A DNA stretch of 14,092 bases. It comes from JANXQG01 sp037147235 (GTDB lineage: Bacteria; Planctomycetota; Planctomycetia; Pirellulales; Thermoguttaceae). Where the stretch lies: assembly GCA_037147235.1 (NCBI GenBank), contig JBAWVO010000169.1:1-14092 (forward strand), given 5' to 3'. Under the pieces are notes generated by a model. It was not told where the DNA came from, did not search any database, and saw only the letters and a program-made list of their open reading frames with translations. The translations under genes and the position numbers were made by a program. Of this stretch, positions 6,010 through 12,830 are shown in pieces. The number at the start of each line of letters is the position of its first letter. Position 1 is the first letter of the stretch.

Positions 6010-6960
6010 ATGCGCAACCTGTGCTGGATGGTGTTGGTAAGTTGCCTGCTGATCCGGCAGGCCGCCGCCCGCGATATTTTCGTGGACAATGTCGGCGGCG
6101 ACGACAAAAACAACGGCATGCACTCGCAAAACCAAGGCGATACGGGCAATCCCGTGCGGACAATCGCCAAGGCCCTGCGACTGGCCCGAGCAGGCGACCG
6201 CGTCATCCTTGCCAACTCCGACCAACCCTATCGCGAGTGTGTCGCCCTGGTCGGAACTCGCCACAGCGGCGCGGCGAGCCTGATGCCGTTCATCCTGGAT
6301 GGCAACGGGGCCACCCTGGACGGCTCCGCGGCGATTCCTGCTGAAGGCTGGACCTATTTCCGCGACAACATTTTCCGCTTCCGACCGAAGACGTTGTTTC
6401 AGCCCGTCTTGTTCGTAAGCGGCCGCGCCATCCAACCCCTGCCGCTGCCCCAGGCGACCGCTTCCCCGCCGCGGCTGGAACCGCTGCAATGGTGCGCGAT
6501 CGAAGGGGCCATCTACTTTGCCGTCGAGGCTGGTCGGCTTCCACCTGACTACAAGTTGAGCTACGCCGAACTGCCCACCGGCATCACGCTTTACCAAGTC
6601 GATCAGGTTCTTATCCGCAACCTCACGATCCGTGGCTTTCGGGCGGATGGCGTGGCTGCCGCCGTCGGTACACGCAATGCGGTGCTGGACAACGTCACCT
6701 GCACGGCCAACGGCCAGAACGGTGTTAGCGTGCGCGGCGGGGCCCAGGTGGAAATCGAATCTTGCAAACTTGCGGGCAACGGCCAGTCGCAACTGTTGAC
6801 TTTTCCCAATTCCGAGACCCATCTGCTTGCCAGCGATCTGGCCAACGACACGGCACGGGGATGGGTCAATCAGGGCGGTCGAGTCTACTTGGGGTCGATG
6901 CGGATTGAAGGCGGCAAGAAGTCAATCCGATCCGAGGATGCCCCGAAACCGAAAAACTGA
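6010..6960 (+). CDS. Exported right-handed parallel beta-helix protein
   Basis: This 316-residue protein starts at the ATG at 6010 with GGGAGG nine bases upstream. Residues 1-20 are a signal peptide (MRNLCWMVLVSCLL onward, cleaved near AAA/RD). The mature protein opens with RDIFVDNVGGDD and then NPVRTIAKALRLARAGDRVI, the typical entry segment of pectate-lyase-like beta-helix proteins. Coils follow at about residues 195-265 (IRNLTIRGFRADGV, LDNVTCTANGQNGV, EIESCKLAGN). The helix is short, about five or six coils, compared with full polysaccharide lyases, and no lyase catalytic signature is evident. It may bind or process a surface glycan; that is inference. A receiver-domain gene follows after 19 bp, suggesting cotranscription. 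Confidence 0.82.
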   Translation: MRNLCWMVLVSCLLIRQAAARDIFVDNVGGDDKNNGMHSQNQGDTGNPVRTIAKALRLARAGDRVILANSDQPYRECVALVGTRHSGAASLMPFILDGNGATLDGSAAIPAEGWTYFRDNIFRFRPKTLFQPVLFVSGRAIQPLPLPQATASPPRLEPLQWCAIEGAIYFAVEAGRLPPDYKLSYAELPTGITLYQVDQVLIRNLTIRGFRADGVAAAVGTRNAVLDNVTCTANGQNGVSVRGGAQVEIESCKLAGNGQSQLLTFPNSETHLLASDLANDTARGWVNQGGRVYLGSMRIEGGKKSIRSEDAPKPKN

Positions 6961-6979
6961 GTAACGAAAGAGGACCGTA

Positions 6980-7426
6980 ATGGTACGTGACAAGCTGGTC
7001 GGCCGGCCGATGGAAATTCTCTTGGTTGAAGACGATTTGGAGGATGCCGGCCTAACGATTGCAACCTTGCGTGAGGGCCAAGTGCCTTGCCGCGTGAGCC
7101 TTGTGCGCGACGGCGAGGAGGCATTGGCCTTCCTGCGGCGGGAGGCCCATTTTGCCCGCGTGCCTCGGCCCGATATGATCCTCTTGGACATGCACATGCC
7201 GAAAAAGGACGGTCGCGCCGTGCTGGCCGAGATCCGCTGCGATCCAAAACTTTGCCGCATTCCCGTCGTCGTGCTCACGGCCTCGCATATCCATGGCCAG
7301 ATCCTCAAAGACGAGAACCTGCGTGCCGAGAGCTTTCTCACCAAGCCAATCGATCGCGAGCATTTTCACGGCGTGGTGAAATCGCTCCGCAAGTTCATGT
7401 TTTCCGACGTGATCCTGCCTATATGA
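6980..7426 (+). CDS. Stand-alone response-regulator receiver protein (Rcp1-like)
   Basis: This 148-residue protein is a single receiver domain with no output domain. Key residues are visible: the acidic pair E17-D18-D19 (ILLVEDD), phosphoacceptor D70 in ILLDMHMPKKDG, T100 in VVVLTAS, and K122 in FLTKP. All switch residues are present, so it should accept phosphate from a histidine kinase; none is encoded nearby. The form with DMHMPKKDGR resembles Rcp1-type regulators that pair with phytochrome-like kinases. The ATG at 6980 has AAAGAGG at 6967-6973; an internal ATG at 7010 would start right at the domain and is a weaker alternative. Its stop codon overlaps the start of the methyltransferase gene by ATGA, implying translational coupling. 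Confidence 0.9.
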   Translation: MVRDKLVGRPMEILLVEDDLEDAGLTIATLREGQVPCRVSLVRDGEEALAFLRREAHFARVPRPDMILLDMHMPKKDGRAVLAEIRCDPKLCRIPVVVLTASHIHGQILKDENLRAESFLTKPIDREHFHGVVKSLRKFMFSDVILPI

Positions 7427-8208
7427 TCACGAGCGCACACAATCCGCGCGTCAAGCAAGCGGTCTGCTTGCGCGACCATCGGCAGCGGCGGAAAGAGCAG
7501 CTCATCTTGATCGATGGGGTGAGGGAACTGGCCCGTGCGATCACCGCAGGCGTGGCGTTGCGTGAGGTCTTCGTTTGTCCGGAATTGTGCCGGAGCGAAG
7601 AGGCTCGGCGGCTCCTGGAGAATCTGCCTGGCAGCGCCCAGCGGTTCGACGTAACCGAAGCGGTTTTTGCCAAGCTGGCTTTTGGGCAGCGTAGCGAAGG
7701 CGTCGTAGGCGTGGCCGAGGTTCCGCGGCAGTGCTTGGAAGATATTGTGCTGCCGACCAATCCGCTGGTAGCCGTGTTGGAAGGCGTGGAGAAGCCGGGC
7801 AACATCGGTGCTGTGCTTCGTAGTGCGGATGGGGCAGGTATTTCGGCCCTCGTGGTCGCCGACCTGCGGACCGATCTCTTCAATCCCAACGTGATTCGCG
7901 CCAGCCTCGGTACGATCTTTTCGCTGCCCGTTGCCGCGGCCGCCCCGGGCGATGTGCTCGCCTGGCTGCGAGGCCGCGGTCTTCAGATCCTGGCCGCCCG
8001 AGTGGAAGGATCCGTCTCCTACACCGAGATCGACTACCGACAGCCCACGGCCATCGTTTTAGGCAGCGAGGCCCAGGGACTGACTTCGCTCTGGAGCGGC
8101 GATGGCGTGCGAGCTATCCGCTTGCCAATGCTCGGCATGGCCGACAGCTTGAACGTCTCCACTGCCGCCGCCGTGTTGTTCTACGAAGCCCTGCGTCAGC
8201 GAACGTAG
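7423..8208 (+). CDS. SpoU/TrmH-family RNA 2'-O-methyltransferase
   Basis: This 261-residue protein is expected to transfer a methyl group from S-adenosylmethionine to a ribose 2'-hydroxyl in tRNA or rRNA. The SPOUT motifs are all present: motif 1 around residues 119-140 (EGVEKPGNIGAVLRSADGAG, N127 and R133), motif 2 at 211-220 (IVLGSEAQGL, E216), and motif 3 at 232-250 (IRLPMLGMADSLNVSTAAA, N244), which forms the trefoil knot. An N-terminal substrate-binding domain of about 100 residues (HNPRVKQAV, LILIDGVRELARAI) matches the TrmH/RlmB type that acts on larger RNAs. The precise target cannot be assigned. The ATG overlaps the receiver-domain stop (ATGA), so an upstream in-frame extension through that gene is rejected. 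The TAG stop lies inside a GTAGGGTG repeat end, which supplies the final codons. Confidence 0.92.
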   Translation: MITSAHNPRVKQAVCLRDHRQRRKEQLILIDGVRELARAITAGVALREVFVCPELCRSEEARRLLENLPGSAQRFDVTEAVFAKLAFGQRSEGVVGVAEVPRQCLEDIVLPTNPLVAVLEGVEKPGNIGAVLRSADGAGISALVVADLRTDLFNPNVIRASLGTIFSLPVAAAAPGDVLAWLRGRGLQILAARVEGSVSYTEIDYRQPTAIVLGSEAQGLTSLWSGDGVRAIRLPMLGMADSLNVSTAAAVLFYEALRQRT

Positions 8209-8290
8209 GGTGCCGCGATGCGAGACTATTTACGGATGCCCGCAAAATGGTGCTATCCCGCTTTTACCATGGCGAGTGGCCGATGCAAAC
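8205..8290. repeat. Degenerate partial copy of the GTAGGGTG repeat
   Basis: It begins aacgtagggtg, like copy 2, and contains cggatgcccgcaaaatggtgc at 8231-8251, which matches copy 2 at 8309-8329 with one change. The right part is degenerate: atggt (8247-8251) and accat (8267-8271) can still pair. Its left end overlaps the methyltransferase stop codon. Confidence 0.5.
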
Positions 8291-8428
8291 GTAGGGTGCG
8301 TGGAGCACGGATGCCCGCGAAATGGTGCGTTACGCGAACCGGTCTATTCCAGGGTAGACGTTCTCGAAGTATTGAGTCCGTGCGCAACGCACCATTTCCC
8401 GGGTGTTGGTTCGCTCCACGCACCCTAC
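8291..8428. repeat. GTAGGGTG palindromic repeat, copy 2
   Basis: Perfect 16-bp terminal inverted repeats gtagggtgcgtggagc (8291-8306) and gctccacgcaccctac (8413-8428) bound this 138-bp unit. A second perfect pair, aaatggtgcgtt (8320-8331) and aacgcaccattt (8386-8397), lies inside. It shares ends, inner arms and the ggtctgccgt right flank with copy 1 at 3096-3221. No open frame in it is credible. The pattern suits a dispersed non-autonomous element. Confidence 0.8.
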
Positions 8429-8540
8429 GGTCTGCCGTTCAACGGGATTGAACCGGAAGGCCCAGATTTCTCAAAATGCGGGCAGAATTTTCGTATCCTA
8501 AAGACAGGCGAGATAGATTATGGTAGAGTATGAATTTTTA

Positions 8541-8557
8541 GGCACACGGAGTGTGCC
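8541..8557. repeat. Short palindrome GGCACAC-N3-GTGTGCC
   Basis: A perfect 7-bp stem with a 3-nt loop lies between repeat copy 2 and the GH95 gene. Its core is like the stem-loop at 1534-1590, suggesting a common intergenic repeat type. In the rest of 8429-8624 I see no convincing promoter. Confidence 0.6.
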
Positions 8558-8624
8558 TGCTACTTTTCTTGCGACAGTAATTGATTTGCCAATCCTTACT
8601 TTGTAGCGATTCAGGAGTTTCCCG

Positions 8625-11600
8625 ATGACGTTCCGAAAGCTTGTCTGCTGCGTTTTTACCGTATTTCTCATCTCTTCTGGAAGCGTGCCGGCCGAAGACA
8701 AGGTCGATCCACCGAAACCGGCTTCGCACACCGTTCGCAAGATTGAGGGCTGGGCGGTCCGCGTCGATGATCGGCTGCTCCAGCCGCCCCATGAGGCACT
8801 CGGTGTCCAGGTGATGAAGGCACTGGCGGCAAAGCTTGCCGACATCAATGCCGTGGTCCGCCCGGATCGCCTGGAAAAACTTCATGGGTTCACGATCGTA
8901 CTCGATCTTTCCCATGGAAAACTGCGATCGATGCAGTATCATCCCGAGGCTAAGTGGCTGGAGGAGAATGGCTACGCACGCGATCTCGTGTATTGCGTCC
9001 ATATTCCGGTGGCCGCCGAGCTTCTTGCCCCGCGGCAGATCAACGTGCAACCGTGGTGCGTGCTGCACGAGCTGGCACATGCCTATCACGACCAGATTCT
9101 CGGCTTTGATGAAGCCCGCATCCGCGATGCCTACACGCGATTCAAAGAAAGCGGGCACGGGGACTCCGCCCTGCTGATTACGGGCGAGCGCGTGCGGCAT
9201 TACGGTCTGACCGATAATAAGGAATTTTTCTCCGAAATGACGGAGTCCTATTTTGGCACGAACGACTTCTTTCCCTTCAACCGCGCGGAACTCATGAACG
9301 CCGAGCCGGAAATCCATAAGCTCATGGAGGCGATCTGGGGGCCTGTTCAAACCGAGCGGTCCAAGGCCAAGCCCGGCGTGCCGGCGGTTGGCACGGCGCC
9401 GCTCGCACGACTCAGTCCGGGCGAGGCGGCAACGATTATGTGGTACGCACAGCCCGCGAAAAAATGGGACGAAGCCCTGCCGGTCGGCAACGGCCGGCTG
9501 GGGGCGATGGTCTTTGGTGAACCTGGCAGCGAGCGCGTCCAGCTCAACGAGCAGACGATCTGGACCGGCGGACCCTACGATCCGACTCGACCCGGCGGTC
9601 CCGAGGCCCTGCCGGAAATTCGCCGCCTCGTGCTCGCCGGTAAGTTCTTCGATGCCGAGGAACTTTTTGGCAAGAGCATGTTGGGTAATCCCATCGAGCA
9701 GATGAAGTATCAGCCGCTGGGTAATCTCGTGATCGAGTTCCCCGGCCACGCCGGCGCGACCGATTACCGCCGGCAGCTTGACCTCGATACGGCAATCGCG
9801 GGAGTTTCCTACCGCGTCGGCAACGTGAATTTTCACCGCGAGGTTTTTGCCAGCCCGGTGGACCAGGCGATCGTCGTCCGCATCACGGCGGACAAGCCCG
9901 GCTCGATCTCGCTGGTTGCCCAACTTGCCGGCGTGACCAATACCAAGACTCCCGGCGATGAAAAACATTCGACCGAGACGCTCGGTCCCGGCCAGTTGGT
10001 TCTTCGCGGCAAGACGGGCAGCTTTTTGGGGATCGAAGGGCGAGTTCGCTACGAGGGGCAAGTTCGCGTCTTGAATGAAGGAGGCAAGTTGAGCGCGGAA
10101 AAGGAGGGTGCCAGGGTCGTCGATGCGGATGCCGTGACGCTGCTCGTCGTGGCCGCGACGAATTTCAAGAGCTACAACGATCTGGGCGGCGATCCGGCGG
10201 CACGGGTGCGCGAGTATTTGCAGCACGTCGAGGGCAAAACCTTCGACCGGCTTCGCGCGGATCATATTGCCGAGCATCAGCGGCTATTTCGCCGCGTTCA
10301 GTTGAGCTTGCCGGAAACGGCGGCCTCCGCGCGGCCGACCGATGTGCGCCTTCGCGATCATGATCCCCGCACCGACCCGCAACTCGCCGCTTTGATGTTT
10401 CAGTACGGCCGATACCTCTTGGTCGGCAGCAGTCGCCCCGGTTGCCAGCCGGCCAACTTGCAAGGGATATGGAATGGGGACATGGACCCTTCTTGGGACA
10501 GCAAATACACGACGAATATCAACGTCCAGATGAATTACTGGCCGGCGGAAGTGGCCGGATTGCCGGAGTGCGTCGAACCACTTACGCAAATGGTCAAGGA
10601 GCTGGCCGAGACGGGCGGCAAGGTGGCAAAGGTCCATTATGGCGCACGCGGCTGGGTCTTTCACCAGAATACGGATCAATGGCGTTACGCCGCGCCGATG
10701 GACGGCTCGACCTGGGGCACGTTCTCGATCGGCGGGGCCTGGCTTTGCACGCACCTTTGGGAACACTATCGCTATAGCGGCGACAAGGAATATCTCCGCA
10801 AAATCTATCCCCTGCTCAAAGGTTCGGCCCAGTTCTTTCTCGATACGCTGGTCGAATACCCGAAGCGGGGATGGTTGGTGACTTGTCCATCGGATTCCCC
10901 CGAGAATTTTCCCGCCTCTCCCGGCAACCAACCGTTCCACGACAAGGTGATCAACTTCGACCTGCCGGGAACGACCATCTGCGCCGGCTCGACGATTGAC
11001 CTGAGCGTTCTCCGCGATCTGTTTGACGCCTGCGTCGAGGCCGGAAAGATACTGGACATCGACAAGGAGTTCCGCGGCCAGGTGGCACTTGCCCGGCAGC
11101 GACTTGCGCCGCTGCAAGTTGGCAAGCAGGGGAACCTGCAAGAGTGGATCGAAGACTGGGGCGATCTGGAAGCAAAGCATCGGCACATTTCGCACCTCTA
11201 CAGTCTTTATCCCAGCAACCAAATCGCGCCCGAGGCAACTCCCAAGCTGGCCGCGGCCGCCAAAATTGCGCTCGACCTGCGCGGCGATACGGGAACCGGT
11301 TTCGGCATGGCGTGGAAGGCTGCCTGCTGGGCACGCCTCTTGGACGGCGAACGCGCCAATCTTTGCCTCACGAATCTCGTACACCTGCAAGCGTGCCCAA
11401 ATCTCTTTTCAAAATGTTTTCGCGCGCCGCAGGTGGACGGTGCCTTCGGTGCCACGGCCGCGGTTGCCGAAATGCTGATGCAATCCTATTCGGACGAGAT
11501 ACGGCTCCTGCCTGCGCTGCCCAAGGCTTGGGCCGAAGGAAGTTATCGCGGCCTTCGCGCCCGGGGAGGATTCGAGGTGGACGCCGTCTGGAGCGGCGGC

Positions 11601-11777
11601 CGTTTGACTTCCGCCACGATCCGCTCGACACTCGGTGGCCCATGCACGGTCCGCGCCAATTGCCGCGTGGTGGTGAAGGAGGGCGACCGCGAAACAACGG
11701 TCACAAGGCCCCGCGATGCGGTGCTGCGATTTGAAACTCGGCCAGGCGGCACGTATCGTTTGAGTCCCGGGAGCTAG
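8625..11777 (+). CDS. Exported metallopeptidase-like domain fused to a GH95 alpha-L-fucosidase-type glycoside hydrolase
   Basis: This 1050-residue protein has a signal peptide (residues 1-23) and AGGAG at 8613-8617. Residues about 35-245 form a zinc-peptidase-like domain with HELAH at 148-152 and a downstream NKEFFSEMTE (198-207) that could give the third ligand. Residues about 268-1045 are a full-length GH95 domain: WDEALPVGNGRLGAMVFGEP and LNEQTIWTGGPYDP at its start, then the NIN pair N631/N633, the likely general acid E760 in CPSDSPE, and D938 in QVDGAFGATAAVAEML, equivalent to N421, N423, E566 and D766 of the characterised Bifidobacterium enzyme. GH95 inverts alpha-1,2-L-fucosides, with some members acting on L-galactosides. 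Typical members are about 750-800 residues, so the N-terminal domain is additional. Whether the peptidase domain is active, and on what, is unknown. Fucosylated algal or mucin-like glycans are plausible substrates. Confidence 0.92.
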   Translation: MTFRKLVCCVFTVFLISSGSVPAEDKVDPPKPASHTVRKIEGWAVRVDDRLLQPPHEALGVQVMKALAAKLADINAVVRPDRLEKLHGFTIVLDLSHGKLRSMQYHPEAKWLEENGYARDLVYCVHIPVAAELLAPRQINVQPWCVLHELAHAYHDQILGFDEARIRDAYTRFKESGHGDSALLITGERVRHYGLTDNKEFFSEMTESYFGTNDFFPFNRAELMNAEPEIHKLMEAIWGPVQTERSKAKPGVPAVGTAPLARLSPGEAATIMWYAQPAKKWDEALPVGNGRLGAMVFGEPGSERVQLNEQTIWTGGPYDPTRPGGPEALPEIRRLVLAGKFFDAEELFGKSMLGNPIEQMKYQPLGNLVIEFPGHAGATDYRRQLDLDTAIAGVSYRVGNVNFHREVFASPVDQAIVVRITADKPGSISLVAQLAGVTNTKTPGDEKHSTETLGPGQLVLRGKTGSFLGIEGRVRYEGQVRVLNEGGKLSAEKEGARVVDADAVTLLVVAATNFKSYNDLGGDPAARVREYLQHVEGKTFDRLRADHIAEHQRLFRRVQLSLPETAASARPTDVRLRDHDPRTDPQLAALMFQYGRYLLVGSSRPGCQPANLQGIWNGDMDPSWDSKYTTNINVQMNYWPAEVAGLPECVEPLTQMVKELAETGGKVAKVHYGARGWVFHQNTDQWRYAAPMDGSTWGTFSIGGAWLCTHLWEHYRYSGDKEYLRKIYPLLKGSAQFFLDTLVEYPKRGWLVTCPSDSPENFPASPGNQPFHDKVINFDLPGTTICAGSTIDLSVLRDLFDACVEAGKILDIDKEFRGQVALARQRLAPLQVGKQGNLQEWIEDWGDLEAKHRHISHLYSLYPSNQIAPEATPKLAAAAKIALDLRGDTGTGFGMAWKAACWARLLDGERANLCLTNLVHLQACPNLFSKCFRAPQVDGAFGATAAVAEMLMQSYSDEIRLLPALPKAWAEGSYRGLRARGGFEVDAVWSGGRLTSATIRSTLGGPCTVRANCRVVVKEGDRETTVTRPRDAVLRFETRPGGTYRLSPGS

Positions 11778-11845
11778 GAGCGGGGAGCTAGGAGTTAGGA
11801 GCTAGGAGTTAGGAGCTAGGAGTTAGGAGTTAGGAGTTGGGAGCG
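11769..11845. repeat. Heptamer array, consensus RGGAGYK, eleven units
   Basis: Eleven 7-bp units of the form (a/g)ggag(c/t)(t/g) run without interruption. The first unit supplies the last two codons of the GH95 gene and the start of its TAG stop. Because seven is not a multiple of three, TAG recurs in all three frames. Units contain AGGAG, the core of a Shine-Dalgarno site. The rest of 11846-11978 holds only a short direct repeat, ggccattYatgg at 11895-11906 and 11949-11960. Confidence 0.9.
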
Positions 11846-11978
11846 AGGATCGAATAAGTGCCGGAAGTAGTTTCCGTTCCAAGCTGCCGATCACGGCCAT
11901 TCATGGCTTGTCCTTACCCACATCTTTCGGCTGGCCAAGCGTCTTTATGGCCATTTATGGTCATTCCCGGCGCAGCCG

Positions 11979-12119
11979 GTATTAGGCCCGTGCTTTAGCA
12001 CGGGTTTTGGGATGACCGTGATCGACCGCCCCCGCGTCCCGACCGCCGTAGGCGGTCGGGACGCGGGGGGAATGGGAGGTTTTGGTCGTGTTACCCGTGC
12101 TTTAGTACGGGCCTAATAC
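11979..12119. repeat. Nested palindrome between convergent genes
   Basis: Outer arms begin gtattaggcccgt (11979) and end acgggcctaatac (12119), matching over about 27 bp with few differences; each arm contains a small cccgtgctttagcacggg-type palindrome. At the centre lies a perfect 19-bp stem with a 3-nt loop (12029-12047 with 12051-12069; ends ccccc and ggggg). The GC-rich symmetrical structure lies between the GH95 gene and the minus-strand small gene and could act as a bidirectional roadblock or terminator. Confidence 0.75.
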
Positions 12120-12130
12120 TTCGCGGAAAA

Positions 12131-12146
12131 GGGGCATAAATGCCCC
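12131..12146. terminator. GC hairpin, possible bidirectional terminator
   Basis: ggggca-taaa-tgcccc forms a compact 6-bp GC stem with a 4-nt loop between converging genes. A-runs flank it on the left (aaaa at 12127-12130), which read as Ts on the minus strand. That makes it slightly more terminator-like for the small basic-protein gene. Support is modest. Confidence 0.35.
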
Positions 12147-12237
12147 CTACACATCAAATTCTCATCTGGCGGTGCGGCACGGTGGAGACCTGCCACAACA
12201 AGAATTCGCCGGTCCTAGAACTTTTTGCTCACTTTCT

Positions 12238-12561
12238 TTACTTTTTGGCATTTTTTGCGACGTTTTTAGTCTTTCGAGTGGGATTCGGGGGCGGAGATTG
12301 CGACTTGGCTCGGAAGTGGCCGGTTTCTTTCAGTTTGGCGGTGAAGGCGTCTTCGCACGCCTTTCCCCAGCGTGAAAGATCGCCCATGGCGCAGTCGAAG
12401 GAGGGCTGGTTGCCGATGAGAATCGGACCGGTTTTCAGGCGATCCATTTCGGCGGCAACTCTTCTGGCGGCCACCAGCAATTGTTTGATCCTTGAGACGG
12501 AATTCTCAAGTGATTGCGGGCTATGCAGTTCCGAAGAATCTTCTTTTCGCGTTCTTACCAT
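12238..12561 (-). CDS. Small basic protein of unknown function
   Basis: This 107-residue protein starts at the ATG at 12561, preceded by GAGGA. A longer in-frame start at 12648 would run through the promoter and is rejected. Residues about 17-45 form an amphipathic charged helix (NSVSRIKQLLVAARRVAAEM). The middle has two tryptophan/cysteine-containing turns (IGNQPSFDCAMGDLSRWGKA), and the tail (about 86-107) is Ser/Pro then Lys/Arg-rich (NPTRKTKNVAKNAKK), suggesting nucleic-acid binding or disorder. There is no signal peptide or membrane segment. I do not recognise the family. A strong promoter, a good ribosome site and a local rise in A+T support a real gene that may have been acquired separately from its neighbours. 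Confidence 0.65.
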   Translation of the reverse strand: MVRTRKEDSSELHSPQSLENSVSRIKQLLVAARRVAAEMDRLKTGPILIGNQPSFDCAMGDLSRWGKACEDAFTAKLKETGHFRAKSQSPPPNPTRKTKNVAKNAKK

Positions 12562-12592
12562 AGTTTTCCTCGATTGACCCTTGTTTTGGTTA

Positions 12593-12620
12593 ATTATCGC
12601 GATTTGTGATTTTAAGTCAA
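12593..12620 (-). promoter_or_regulatory. Sigma70-like promoter for the small basic-protein gene
   Basis: On the minus strand TTGACT (12620-12615) and GATAAT (12598-12593) are 16 bp apart, each matching 5/6 of consensus. This is the best promoter match I see in the window. Transcription from near 12586 would leave about 25 nt before the ATG. A hairpin at 12619-12650 touches the -35 from upstream. Confidence 0.6.
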
Positions 12621-12650
12621 GTGCCGGAACCTCTTTTCCGGAAAGCACTT
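12619..12650. repeat. Hairpin at the upstream edge of a promoter
   Basis: ccggaa (12624-12629) and ttccgg (12636-12641) form a perfect stem, extended by aagtg (12619-12623) and cactt (12646-12650) across a 4-nt bulge. It overlaps the last two bases of the -35 of the leftward promoter. A protein-binding site or the remains of a repeat are both possible. Confidence 0.4.
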
Positions 12651-12706
12651 AGCGATTCACCGCCGGTCTCGCGACGGCAAAGACCCCAAAGTCGCCTTTC
12701 CCGCGA

Positions 12707-12734
12707 TTGCAAGTAATCCGTATTTATGGATAAT
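12707..12734 (+). promoter_or_regulatory. Possible promoter for the sigma-factor gene
   Basis: TTGCAA (12707-12712) and GATAAT (12729-12734) are 16 bp apart (4/6 and 5/6 matches). The -35 sequence equals that of the VCBS-gene promoter. A transcript would have a leader of about 90 nt. A 6-bp inverted repeat, tccgta (12717-12722) and tacgga (12735-12740), brackets the -10 region. Confidence 0.4.
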
Positions 12735-12789
12735 TACGGACAAGATTGGAATACGTTGAAGCGTTCCAGCACCTGGATCTCACAGTCTC

Positions 12790-12817
12790 ACCGATAACCG
12801 ACAACTGACAACCAAAT
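12790..12817. repeat. Degenerate heptamer array before the sigma-factor gene
   Basis: Four 7-bp units, accgata, accgaca, actgaca and accaaat, run from 12790 up to the TAAGGA ribosome site (12817-12822). The shared ACYGAYA pattern, with the fourth unit weakest, is too regular for chance in this spot. It is a shorter, more decayed version of the heptamer arrays at 11769 and 14042. Confidence 0.55.
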
Positions 12818-12830
12818 AAGGACTCCGACC

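Noticed and set aside
7087..7422. Upstream in-frame extension of the RNA methyltransferase
   Set aside because: It overlaps the receiver-domain gene in another frame and has no family similarity; the ATG in the ATGA overlap gives the normal protein length.
8538..11390. Long open frames on the minus strand opposite the GH95 gene (up to about 580 codons)
   Set aside because: They mirror the codon bias of the GC-rich sense gene, have no ribosome sites or recognisable domains, and the sense strand encodes a clear signal peptide and catalytic motifs.
11769..11845. CRISPR or replication-origin iterons for the heptamer array
   Set aside because: Units are 7 bp with no spacers, and no replication initiator gene or AT-rich melting region is nearby.
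12140..12577. Plus-strand frame of 145 codons opposite the small basic-protein gene
   Set aside because: The minus-strand gene has a near-consensus promoter and ribosome site; the plus-strand frame has neither and looks like an antisense shadow.
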